This document shows, one piece after another, positions 22,115 to 29,736 of a stretch of 30,000 nucleotides of DNA. Below the pieces are notes generated by a model. It worked only from the letters and a program-made list of their open reading frames with translations, did not search any database and was not told where the DNA came from. The translations under genes and the position numbers were made by a program. Every line of letters starts with the position of its first letter. Position 1 is the stretch's first letter. The DNA lies in the NCBI GenBank assembly GCA_963575745.1, contig CAUYUJ010001424.1:25001-55000 (forward strand), given 5' to 3'. Source of the stretch: Prorocentrum cordatum (taxonomy: Eukaryota > Sar > Dinophyceae > Prorocentrales > Prorocentraceae).

Positions 22115-23776
22115 TCAACATTCGGTAGCCGGCGCAAGACTATGCCGACCTGTTAATGCACATTGATTCGTGTTTCGTAGGTGTGTGCTCATACTCTCAC
22201 GACTGACATACTTGGTTAATGCATCTGCTGTGTTCTCATGTGTTCCTACTTTCACAATTCGAAGTGCCCCCTCCTTTACCTTCTGCTGCAACCACAGTTG
22301 ACATACTTCAATGTGTCTCACTTTCCCTAAACCTCGTCTGCTCGCAATGGCAATTGCAGCCGTGGCATCACTCTTCAGGGTGATCTCAACTTCCAAGTTA
22401 AAATCTCTCAACACGGCCTGAAGTCCTAGACCAACTGATCCTCCTTTTACGAGTCCATAATATTCTGCTTCCCCTGACGATAACGCAATCACACTTTGAG
22501 TTGTGCTCCAAGATTTTATAAGGTGTTTACCCCACATCACTACTCCTCCACTCGTAGACTTCCTAGTTCGCTTACATCCTGCGTAATCCGTGTCAGTCCA
22601 AATCGTCAACTCTCGGGGCTGTTCTTGACACTGATACACATAACTGCTTCTGCTGTGGTACTTTATATACTTTCCTAGCTTGACTAGGCCTTTCCAAGAA
22701 CCCATTGTTGGCTTTGACATGGTTCTAGCAAGTTCCTTCACTGAATACTGTATGTCCGATCTGTCTTGAGCTAAATAATTCGCTCTGGCCGTCAATGCCT
22801 GATATCTCTTAGTCATGTTGGGCGAAAGTTCTACCTCATCTCCCTCTTCAACTGGAATGCGCTCACCTGGTACCCCAGTCCTCACTTTTACTCCTTCAAG
22901 CTCAAGCTCTTTCACAATTATCTCTGAATGCCTTTGATCTGCCTCATATCTCAACCCTTCCTCAGTCCAGTCTACTATCCTGTTAAGAATCCTGGTCGCT
23001 TTCATGTCCTCCTTTCCTGGTCCAAGTCGTCCTCTCACTTTTACCTCAAACCCCTCCTTTATTTTATTTTCAAACCAATCGAGATCATGGTCACCCCCTA
23101 GTAGCGTAAAGTCATCCCCATGAACCGTTAACCATAAGGCTCGAATCTCGTGTTTGAACACGCATGGTGACGCAACTCCACTCTTGAACCCAACTTCGAT
23201 GGCAAAGTCCATGTAACAGTCTTCCCAGTTGCTTGCTGCGTCTCTTGTCCCGTACATTGACTTCAGTAGTTTTCCACACATGCCTGGTTCATAATCCTCG
23301 TCCGGTAATCTGATAAATATGTATTTCTTTGCAGGGGCGTAAAAGTAAGCTCGTTTAGTGTCAATGAATGCCAGCTTTAATCCTTTCTCGCGCTCGCCAT
23401 TCGTGAATCCCACTCCTTCGGTAACTGCCATTGAGAAGAGCAGTTTCTGTGCTTCCAGCGGAGGTGTGGCCGCAAATATATTCTTTCCCTTGGAATTGTA
23501 TTTACCTTGCTGGGCCACTAGCCTTGACCTGTGGTCTGGGCTTAATTCATCTCCTTTGTTAATGTCTATCCACCTGGTTCCGATGGGTGCCTTCCCCGTA
23601 ACTTGCCAACACACTTCCTCTTTCACTTTCTCGTAAACCTTGTGTTTTCTGAATTGTTCCATTTCTTCTTGGCGCGCTTTCACAGTTAGTTTAGGATCGA
23701 GTTCGTTTACAGTAACATCGTCCCAGGCTTGAGTTATCTCTCCATTTTCCTTGTGAACAACGTTGATCGCATTCAT
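22115..23776 (-). CDS. reverse transcriptase-RNase H (copia type)
   Basis: 553 residues that copy element RNA into DNA and degrade the RNA strand. The reverse transcriptase region covers about residues 55-330. Visible motifs are GKAPIGTRWIDINKGDE (61-77), the first catalytic Asp in AFIDTKRAYFYA (D139), and HGDD at 219-222, which stands where most copia elements have YVDD. The RNase H region, about 385-525, has WTDTDYAG (393-400), SSGEAEY (433-439), KSDATAA (468-474) and TADALTKYV (516-524), so its acidic residues are present. No internal stop occurs. The ATG at 23776 overlaps the preceding stop codon (ATGA). This may be reinitiation, or the pieces may belong to one polyprotein split by a -1 frame change. 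The frame is open upstream only to about 23,810, where a run of six A occurs on the coding strand. The stop is a UGA followed by C. Confidence 0.95.
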   Translation of the reverse strand: MNAINVVHKENGEITQAWDDVTVNELDPKLTVKARQEEMEQFRKHKVYEKVKEEVCWQVTGKAPIGTRWIDINKGDELSPDHRSRLVAQQGKYNSKGKNIFAATPPLEAQKLLFSMAVTEGVGFTNGEREKGLKLAFIDTKRAYFYAPAKKYIFIRLPDEDYEPGMCGKLLKSMYGTRDAASNWEDCYMDFAIEVGFKSGVASPCVFKHEIRALWLTVHGDDFTLLGGDHDLDWFENKIKEGFEVKVRGRLGPGKEDMKATRILNRIVDWTEEGLRYEADQRHSEIIVKELELEGVKVRTGVPGERIPVEEGDEVELSPNMTKRYQALTARANYLAQDRSDIQYSVKELARTMSKPTMGSWKGLVKLGKYIKYHSRSSYVYQCQEQPRELTIWTDTDYAGCKRTRKSTSGGVVMWGKHLIKSWSTTQSVIALSSGEAEYYGLVKGGSVGLGLQAVLRDFNLEVEITLKSDATAAIAIASRRGLGKVRHIEVCQLWLQQKVKEGALRIVKVGTHENTADALTKYVSRESMSTHLRNTNQCALTGRHSLAPATEC

Positions 23777-25226
23777 GGGGAGAGGTTTAACTGCGCCAAC
23801 CTTTTTTCACACGCTGCACAGGTGCTGGGCGTCTTGAGCCAGCCCTCATGTTCACATGCACTGCACTTCCACTTGCGTGGAGCAACCTCGCCAACAGCCT
23901 CATATGTAAAGGTGGTATAAGTGTTAACCGGTCCCTTCTTGAACGTTCTCCTTCTCTCTCTACCTATGATTTCGTTCACGGGCCTGTCCTCGAAAACTTT
24001 CCCTGTGTCCAAGTCAACGGTAAGTCTCCTAATGCATGAACTCCATTGTGGTCCACTTGGTCCTGGCAGCATCAATCTTTGGGTTCCATAATCTTTTCTC
24101 GTCCACGTTAACTGGTGCTTGTACTTTCTATCTTGGTCCGCATGTTCACATGCCCAGTTGGTTTCGCTTATCTGCATTTCACTTTGCTCCTCTTCGTCAA
24201 CTTCCATGCTTGTTGTTTCCTCTTCTTTAAACGTACCCCCTTGACGTCCGTCAGCCTTCATTTGTTGCACAAGCCCCCTCAATATCGCTCGGCACAATTT
24301 GTCTGGGTAAACTTCTGATCGGTGAGTTCTTCCGCCACCAGTTGACTCCATGTGTCGACGTTGCCCTTTGCATCTCCAACTTAACTCACGACCTATGGCC
24401 GGGCTGTTTGTCATGAACTTGGTCGGTTTCTTAATGAACATCTCCTCACCTTTGACCATCTGCTTCAAATCGTAACAGCACAAATCTCCATTGTAAACTT
24501 TAACCTCTTTGTTTCTGAGCAACCGTTGCACTGTTGAAGTGCTCCAACTGGTCGCCCCCGCGGGGTGTTCAAATAGGAAGTATAAACCATTTCGCCGTTG
24601 AATTTCGCAAAGCTCCATTGCGAACGTCAAATGCTTGATCCCGTAATCCAACATTTGTTTTACTCGGTCAGCGCCTAATCTTTTAAAGTTGAACGTCTGG
24701 AGCCTGCTAAAAGCTGCGCACATGGGGCTCACCACTAGTAACAGGGCTGCTTTGGATTTGACTATCTTTTTTGCCTTCGCTGGCATGGCTGGCACATTAA
24801 AGTCCCATGGGTTACCATGTTGATCGCGCGTTGTTAAGTCCATCGCTAACCCCGGTATCAGTCCCATTTTCTCTGCCATGCCTGTAACTCTCACCGGCGA
24901 ATATGCCTCAGTCACGTGCGCCTGAGTCTCATGTTGACTTGCGCCATAAAGCTTGGTGGCTCTCCTTACCTCGTTCAATTGATGCACGACGTTCACCTCC
25001 CCGCTTATCAACCACTCAACCAGCTCAGAGTCAAATCCCATCATGTTGAGTCCCAATCTGATATCGTTCACTTCTGACATTTCTTCATCTTGTTCCGGAT
25101 TAAGTTGGCGATGTTGAGTTGCCTGTTGATCTTCTTCGTCATGGTCACCATCTGCCTTTCGTTTAATGGGTTCACTTGGGGGTCTTTCATTTCTATTTCG
25201 AACTCGGTCCACCCGGCCCAGTAACC
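23773..25226 (-). CDS. methyltransferase-like domain plus zinc ribbon (pol segment)
   Basis: An open frame of about 484 codons between integrase and reverse transcriptase. It has no ATG at its upstream end, and the first ATG is at 25080. Numbering from 25212, it has an acidic, basic-flanked linker (1-50), then a conserved-looking domain (about 100-315). Visible motifs are EAYSPVRVT (102-110), MDLTT (124-128), WDF (136-138), VVSPMCAAFS (160-169), FEHPAGATSW (214-223) and KKPTKFMTN (261-269). Order and spacing recall C5-cytosine methyltransferases: motif I, the PCxxFS motif with its Cys nucleophile, a Glu-containing ENV/ENP motif, then a KPTxxxTN segment as in some phage enzymes. The residue before the Cys is Met, not the usual Pro. 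A C-terminal zinc ribbon has C450, C453, C465 and C468. It overlaps the integrase frame by about 160 bp. Activity is not implied. Confidence 0.75.
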
Positions 25227-26975
25227 GTTAAAGGGGTTTCCCATGGCCCATGTTTGGTCATCTCCCTCTTTGCCATACCAAGCGTCTTCGTGTTCACGTG
25301 TTTCACCGCTGTCAATCAGGATGGCATGAGTAAATCTCCTGGGTTTAAGTTTGTCCCAATCTACAGGACATCCACCATTGGTGGGAAAGGCTAACTCTTT
25401 TCTTGGTCGCCGGTGTTGACATATAACTTTGTTTCCTTTTACTACCCACTCATCCTTCGCATCCTCAACCTTGGCGCTCGGCGGAGGTGGCACGTTGGTT
25501 CTCAGTCTTTTCGCTTGACTTTCTGATTCCTGATTTTGACTTTCCGACGCACGGCCTTTACTTTCGAGTCTCAGTTGGGCCGATGCTAGCCTTGCCTGGA
25601 TATTTGGGCTCTCTTGTTTCTTTAACCACTCGATAACGCGAGCCCTGCAATCAGCATTATGCGGTTTGTGCTCTTTGTCTCCTCTAACAAGACATTTACA
25701 CCCGTAACATCCCGGCGTCGGTCCCATTTTTAAATAGTCGTGCTTCTTTACTGCTATTCCTCGCGCAATCAGCGGCTTCGTCTCAGGCGCCGTTAACTCT
25801 TGCTCTGGCAAGTCCATGGGCACCATGATTCTAGACTGTAATTCCATTCCTGCCGCACTGGGGTCAGGCTGCCAAGGTAACCCCTTCATCTCGGTAATCT
25901 CGTCACTGTTCCATCTTTCCGCTTCACTTCCTTTCCGTTTAAACTCGTGCGCCTTGATTGCTCCATTTGGTGCCCCGATAATTAGCTCCTGACTCTTCTC
26001 GTTTATTCCCAAAAACACTCCACTTTCCCATCTCATTTCAAGCTTTTCGCGGCCCTTGTGTGCAGGCGTCTTTAAGTACATGACACATTCGCCGAATTCC
26101 GGAATTTGCTTGTTAAACTTTCTCCCCCTGCATCTCTCGTGGGCTGTCTTTCCATCCGTGTCTATCGTGAACTTGTTAATCAGAGAAGACGCATAGCTCA
26201 CCAGCCATGGTATTATCGTGTGACTCTCACTAAACTCGGTCTTGTAATTGGCATCCAAGGCGCTCTTTAATGTTCTAACTTGCCCTTGCACCGTTCTAGC
26301 TGCTCTCTCGATTTCACCGTTGGCCCTTGAGTCGCCTACAGGACTGACTTCAACACCCATGTCGAGGTCACACGACGCTTTAATTATGTTGGCCAGCGCC
26401 GTGATTGCCGCCTCTCCATCGCTTTTGAGTATAACCTTCTTATATCCGGTAAAGCTGATCATGTCACATCCCACCTTTACTGAGTATGAGTCCACTCCCC
26501 TTTTCAGCAACACTCGGCTCCACGTTAATTTGGTCCCCCTGCAATGCATGACTAGAATTGGGCTGCCATTGCTGGCACTTTCCCCTTCCTCCTTTTTCCC
26601 TTTAAGCCACATGTAGTCCATTGAAATCACTGGTACGTTTCCGTTCTTTTCCCTTTTGCGTCTCCGGCGATTGCGCCTGCGCGCTTTTCCTCTAACACAA
26701 TGTGGGCACCAGCTTCGGTAAGGTAAATGCGTTGCGTTGTGCGTCTCAACTTCCTCCCTTGAGGGCCTCATGTCACAGTAAACTTTCTTCGGTAACTCCG
26801 CTTCATCGCTCCCAAATACATCTTCCACATCACTCAACTCACTCTCGCTGCCCCCACTTTCACTCCCTTCGCCTTCTTCGGCGTTAAAGACATTTAAGTT
26901 CTCGCTTGGTCTTACGGGTAATGAGGGGCTTAGTAGAACAGGTCCGCCTCCAGGGTTCCCGGCCGCGGAAAACCC
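25068..26975 (-). CDS. integrase (copia type) and C-terminal extension
   Basis: Inserts element cDNA into the host genome. No ATG lies at its upstream end, as expected for an internal polyprotein segment. Numbering from the TTG at 26837, the HHCC zinc-binding motif is H33, H37, C44, C47 (HNATHLPYRSWCPHC). The DDE core is D74 (SMDYMW), D140 (LKSDGEAA) and E177 in SRANGEIERAARTVQG. The segment YLKTPAHKGREKLEMRWESG (254-273) followed by VFLG is the usual post-core region. A Cys/His cluster (PGCYGCKC at 375-382, H393, C397) follows, a feature I associate with dinoflagellate copia elements. All catalytic residues are intact. The frame enters from the upstream segment by an apparent -1 change between 26975 and 26930 and leaves by another -1 change before 25068. 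The last 45 or so residues look unlike a natural protein end. Confidence 0.93.
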   Translation of the reverse strand, partial: GFSAAGNPGGGPVLLSPSLPVRPSENLNVFNAEEGEGSESGGSESELSDVEDVFGSDEAELPKKVYCDMRPSREEVETHNATHLPYRSWCPHCVRGKARRRNRRRRKREKNGNVPVISMDYMWLKGKKEEGESASNGSPILVMHCRGTKLTWSRVLLKRGVDSYSVKVGCDMISFTGYKKVILKSDGEAAITALANIIKASCDLDMGVEVSPVGDSRANGEIERAARTVQGQVRTLKSALDANYKTEFSESHTIIPWLVSYASSLINKFTIDTDGKTAHERCRGRKFNKQIPEFGECVMYLKTPAHKGREKLEMRWESGVFLGINEKSQELIIGAPNGAIKAHEFKRKGSEAERWNSDEITEMKGLPWQPDPSAAGMELQSRIMVPMDLPEQELTAPETKPLIARGIAVKKHDYLKMGPTPGCYGCKCLVRGDKEHKPHNADCRARVIEWLKKQESPNIQARLASAQLRLESKGRASESQNQESESQAKRLRTNVPPPPSAKVEDAKDEWVVKGNKVICQHRRPRKELAFPTNGGCPVDWDKLKPRRFTHAILIDSGETREHEDAWYGKEGDDQTWAMGNPFNGYWAGWTEFEIEMKDPQVNPLNERQMVTMTKKINRQLNIANLIRNKMKKCQK

Positions 26976-27160
26976 TCAGCCGCGTTCACTTCACTCCTGG
27001 GATTGACAGCCTCCGCTGGCCCCCTCGGCACTGTGATGTTGAACTGAAATGTGCCGTTCTTCTCGTGGATGGTTGCGCATTTACCTGTGGCCTTATTCAC
27101 GATGTGACTCAGGGACCTCCCGTTAAGATCCTTGTCAACACACAACTCTGTTTCCAGCGT
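26930..27160 (-). CDS. protease/integrase linker segment in a third frame
   Basis: A 76-codon open stretch joining Gag-protease to integrase. It contains NGRSLSHIVNKATGKCATIH and FQFNITVP, which match the pre-integrase pattern in copia elements (a KATG word after the protease). It is bounded by TAA upstream at about 27160 and TAA at 26930-26932, so it cannot be an independent gene. It requires a +1 change from Gag between 27160 and 27135 and a -1 change into integrase between 26975 and 26930. A G-GGT-TTT heptamer in the right phase lies at 26969-26975. Confidence 0.8.
   Translation of the reverse strand, partial: TLETELCVDKDLNGRSLSHIVNKATGKCATIHEKNGTFQFNITVPRGPAEAVNPRSEVNAAEGFPRPGTLEADLFY
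26969..26975 (-). promoter_or_regulatory. candidate -1 slippery heptamer (GGGTTTT)
   Basis: On the minus strand the linker frame reads GAG GGT TTT CCG, giving G-GGT-TTT in the X-XXY-YYZ phase required for -1 frameshifting. Slippage there enters the integrase frame exactly where it opens, immediately past its in-frame TGA. GC-rich self-complementary CCGCGGCCGG follows at once. A simple missing T in a T run would look the same. Confidence 0.4.
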
Positions 27161-29540
27161 TTACCATTTCCCTGACGGATCCCAGAACTTTGTTGACTTC
27201 CGCTACCTGAATCGGCATGCTGACTGCGTTTCCATGTTCATTCTTGCCGGTGACCACTCGCTGCCCGTAATTCTTTATCGTCGTTCCATTTGCTGCGCTG
27301 CAATGTCTTCCCTGCTTTGACGCATCCGTTTGTTTAATGGGGAAATAGGTGCCTACTTTGGGGGGTCCCACCGTGTTGTACGCCCCAGAGCCCACGGTAA
27401 CCACAATTGTCTCATGCGTTGTACTCTGAGGTGGCACCGCGTTAATTTCTGGATCACAGTCTCGCATCTCGATTAGCCCAATCTCTCTGCATTTCTCCAG
27501 CCAACTTTTTTCCTGTTTCACACTTTTACTTATCCTCTGGTCCCATTGATTCACATGATTGCAGTCCCCGTTGCATTGATGCTCATGGTAAACTCTTTTC
27601 AGGCTCATCGCGGCCTTACGCGCCATTTTCTTTCTGGCATATGAGGGCAGAGCCCATTGCCCGTTAACCTCCTCAGTTGTGAATTGGTCTAGTGGCACGT
27701 TCACTGTATCCCTCATTTCAACGCCGAGAACATGTTGCGGTTGGCCAAATGAGGTGGTTTGATCACTTTCCGCGTTCACTGTCGGTCTCTCTTGCTCAAC
27801 TTCGTTGGCGGTCTTCCTGGGGCCCGGGCAGTTAACGGCAATGTGCCCTTTGGCACCGCACTTGTAACACTCACGCTCGCTATGGGGGGTAAATTTCCCT
27901 TGGCCCCCATAACTTCCACCCCACGAGCCACTCCCTTTACCACCTTGTTTGCCTCCAATCTTACCTTTCATGTAGGACCCGTAGGTGGCCCTGTAACCCT
28001 TGCCTTTTCCGCCTTTGCCACCTTTACCTCCTTTGGTGAACTGTTTAGGTATTGTGCAATTTCTGGCTAAATGACCCATGCCTCCACAATTGTAACATTT
28101 GGGGCCTGTGCCTTTACCTTTGCCTTTGTTTACGGCGTCGACTTCTTCGCGATCTCCACTGTTACTCTCATTGGCCCAGGACCCGTAACTCCAAGATCCA
28201 TCTTCTGGCCACCAGTTTCCGCCCTCGTCAACCCATCCTGTCTGGTCCCAGACATTTTCGGACCCTTGACTCGTCTCGTTGATATTCCCAATGTCCATCG
28301 CATCTTTATTCTTGGTGTCTGAGTCGAGTTTCTTTTTACGCGCCCAGTCTTCACACTTAGAGTATAGCTTCTGGAATGAGTCAATGTTAAGCGCGTCGGG
28401 CGTTCGCCAGCACGCCTGCTGCCACTCGTCAAACCAATCGTTCGCATGCACCATGATTGCCCTGAGTGCGGTGACTTTAAAGGGGAGAGGCAGTGAGTAA
28501 TCTTTACCATACTTTTCAAGATTTTCTGCCAATGCGCTCCACTCCTCAAGTCGGGTGACAGTGTCAGTAATCTTCTTGGGCGGCTCAGGGTCCACGGCGT
28601 GCGTCATCTTTGATGACAGGGTCGCTCCGGTAACAGCCGAGTACCACTTGTAAACCTTTTGCCAAGCCATAATTCCATCACCATCCATAAGTCCCTTTAA
28701 TTTTCCTCTTGCTTCTGCACCTTCGAGCTTCTCGTTAAGGATGTACCATAAGTCTTCCTCCATTTGAGTTTTGTCTCCCTCGGTAAACTCGTACTCTCCT
28801 TTGTTGTCATCCTCTGCTTGTTTAGCTGGATTCGCCTTCAAGTATTCGCTTGCTGTTAATCGGCCGTTCATTATGCGTATGATGTCATCATCGTCCTCCT
28901 CTGGTACAACTCCGTCGAGTGTCTCCAACTTCTTTTTCAGCATTTTCAGCGCCGGTCGGTAACTCGGTTTTACTTGGGCCAGCGCGTTTAAGAACTTGTC
29001 GTTCCAGTCTCTGAACTTTGCTCTTTCTCCACTGAAGTTCTTTAACGCCTGTAATGCTTTATATTCGCTTATCAGTTTACCGCTCCCGTGCTTGCTTCCA
29101 CTTCCTCCTTTGATTGCTTCCGGAAGCTGACCAAATTTTTCAATCAACTTCTCTTGTACCTCGCTGTTGGTCTCTAACTCGGTGACTCTTTCCACCAGCC
29201 TGCGAGCATCCCTTTCAAGTGCAGCGCTTCTCTTCGTAATCGCTAACAACATGCTGTTGGTCTTATGAGCACTCTGTAACATTTGGAATGCCTCGGCGTT
29301 CGATACTTCCCTTCGGTCCTGTGTCACTCGCTCGTTGATGAACGTTGCAAGTCCATAATGGTTTGCAAGTAACGCTGTCTGAACGTAACTGAAGTCTCCG
29401 TTCAGGTATGCCTGCTCGCACAGGTCATTGAAGCGGTTAGGGTCCATATTGACCCATGCATCTCTGTCTGCCGGCACATTGAGGTTAACCGGCGGGTCGC
29501 CCTGCCCAGGCCTAGCTGCAGCGGCCGCCGCCGCCGCCAT
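27135..29540 (-). CDS. Gag with two zinc knuckles, fused to protease lacking its Asp
   Basis: 801 residues forming the capsid and RNA-binding protein of the element, with the start of the protease. The ATG at 29540 is in a strong context (GCCATGG) only 21 bases after the 5' LTR. It has an Ala-rich start, a predicted helical capsid region (about 30-400, with FSGERAKFRDWNDKF at 169-183), a Trp/Gly/Asn-rich segment (430-460), and two CCHC knuckles, C482/C485/H490/C495 and C558/C561/H566/C571. These are separated by a GKGG-rich basic linker that probably binds RNA. Protease features follow from about 710: TVGSGAYNTVGP and SAANGTTIKNYGQRVV. The catalytic motif D-S/T-G is GSG here (G717, codon GGC), so the aspartate is lost by what could be one base change. 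The frame ends in UGA just where the neighbouring frame takes over. Confidence 0.92.
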   Translation of the reverse strand: MAAAAAAAARPGQGDPPVNLNVPADRDAWVNMDPNRFNDLCEQAYLNGDFSYVQTALLANHYGLATFINERVTQDRREVSNAEAFQMLQSAHKTNSMLLAITKRSAALERDARRLVERVTELETNSEVQEKLIEKFGQLPEAIKGGSGSKHGSGKLISEYKALQALKNFSGERAKFRDWNDKFLNALAQVKPSYRPALKMLKKKLETLDGVVPEEDDDDIIRIMNGRLTASEYLKANPAKQAEDDNKGEYEFTEGDKTQMEEDLWYILNEKLEGAEARGKLKGLMDGDGIMAWQKVYKWYSAVTGATLSSKMTHAVDPEPPKKITDTVTRLEEWSALAENLEKYGKDYSLPLPFKVTALRAIMVHANDWFDEWQQACWRTPDALNIDSFQKLYSKCEDWARKKKLDSDTKNKDAMDIGNINETSQGSENVWDQTGWVDEGGNWWPEDGSWSYGSWANESNSGDREEVDAVNKGKGKGTGPKCYNCGGMGHLARNCTIPKQFTKGGKGGKGGKGKGYRATYGSYMKGKIGGKQGGKGSGSWGGSYGGQGKFTPHSERECYKCGAKGHIAVNCPGPRKTANEVEQERPTVNAESDQTTSFGQPQHVLGVEMRDTVNVPLDQFTTEEVNGQWALPSYARKKMARKAAMSLKRVYHEHQCNGDCNHVNQWDQRISKSVKQEKSWLEKCREIGLIEMRDCDPEINAVPPQSTTHETIVVTVGSGAYNTVGPPKVGTYFPIKQTDASKQGRHCSAANGTTIKNYGQRVVTGKNEHGNAVSMPIQVAEVNKVLGSVREMVNAGNRVVC

Positions 29541-29549
29541 GGCAACCGC

Positions 29550-29561
29550 GCTCCGCTACCA
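29550..29561 (-). other. primer binding site (initiator tRNA-Met type)
   Basis: On the minus strand TGGTAGCGGAGC begins directly after the LTR's terminal CA. TGGTAGC complements GCTACCA, the 3' end of eukaryotic initiator tRNA-Met, as in Ty1. The remaining bases depend on the host tRNA. Confidence 0.85.
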
Positions 29562-29736
29562 TGCAAAACCCCGAGGAGGGTTCTGCACGGGAGCCCAGTA
29601 ACAGTGATGATGATCGGTCACATTTATACTCCCGCACGGCGAAGCGAGTCTCGGTGGCTTCAGCCGTTAAACACTTGAGCCAAAGGTAACAGGGTTACTA
29701 TTCCTCCCCAGTCACCTGAACGCTTGCATGTTAACA
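29562..29736 (-). repeat. 5' LTR
   Basis: 175 bp, paired with 18974-19148 at 173 of 175 positions. On the minus strand it runs from TGTTAACA to TTTTGCA and carries the promoter of the element. The spliced-leader-like TTTGGCTCAAG is at 29674-29684. Confidence 0.97.
29622..29628 (-). promoter_or_regulatory. TATA box in the 5' LTR
   Basis: TATAAAT on the minus strand about 110 bases into the LTR, leaving roughly 60 bases to the LTR end. This is a plausible core promoter position. The 3' LTR has TATAAAG at the same place. No start site can be fixed from sequence alone. Confidence 0.5.

Larger units (their letters stand above)
18974..29736 (-). mobile_element. Ty1/copia LTR retrotransposon with extra 3' ORF
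   Basis: A complete 10,763-bp element read on the minus strand. Both ends are 175-bp LTRs with TG...CA termini and a GCTCC target duplication. A primer binding site adjoins the 5' LTR and a polypurine tract adjoins the 3' LTR. The coding order is Gag-protease, integrase, methyltransferase-like domain, reverse transcriptase-RNase H. Integrase before reverse transcriptase defines Ty1/copia. A further ORF of over 800 codons lies before the 3' LTR. At 10.8 kb it is long for a copia element because of the extra ORF and inserted domain. The LTRs differ at two positions, suggesting recent insertion, yet the polyprotein changes frame four times and the protease Asp is replaced. Confidence 0.97.

Noticed and set aside
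18974-29736. Reading the window as a bacterial accessory region with operons
   Set aside because: LTRs, primer binding site, CCHC Gag, copia integrase and reverse transcriptase, and the surrounding microsatellites are eukaryotic.
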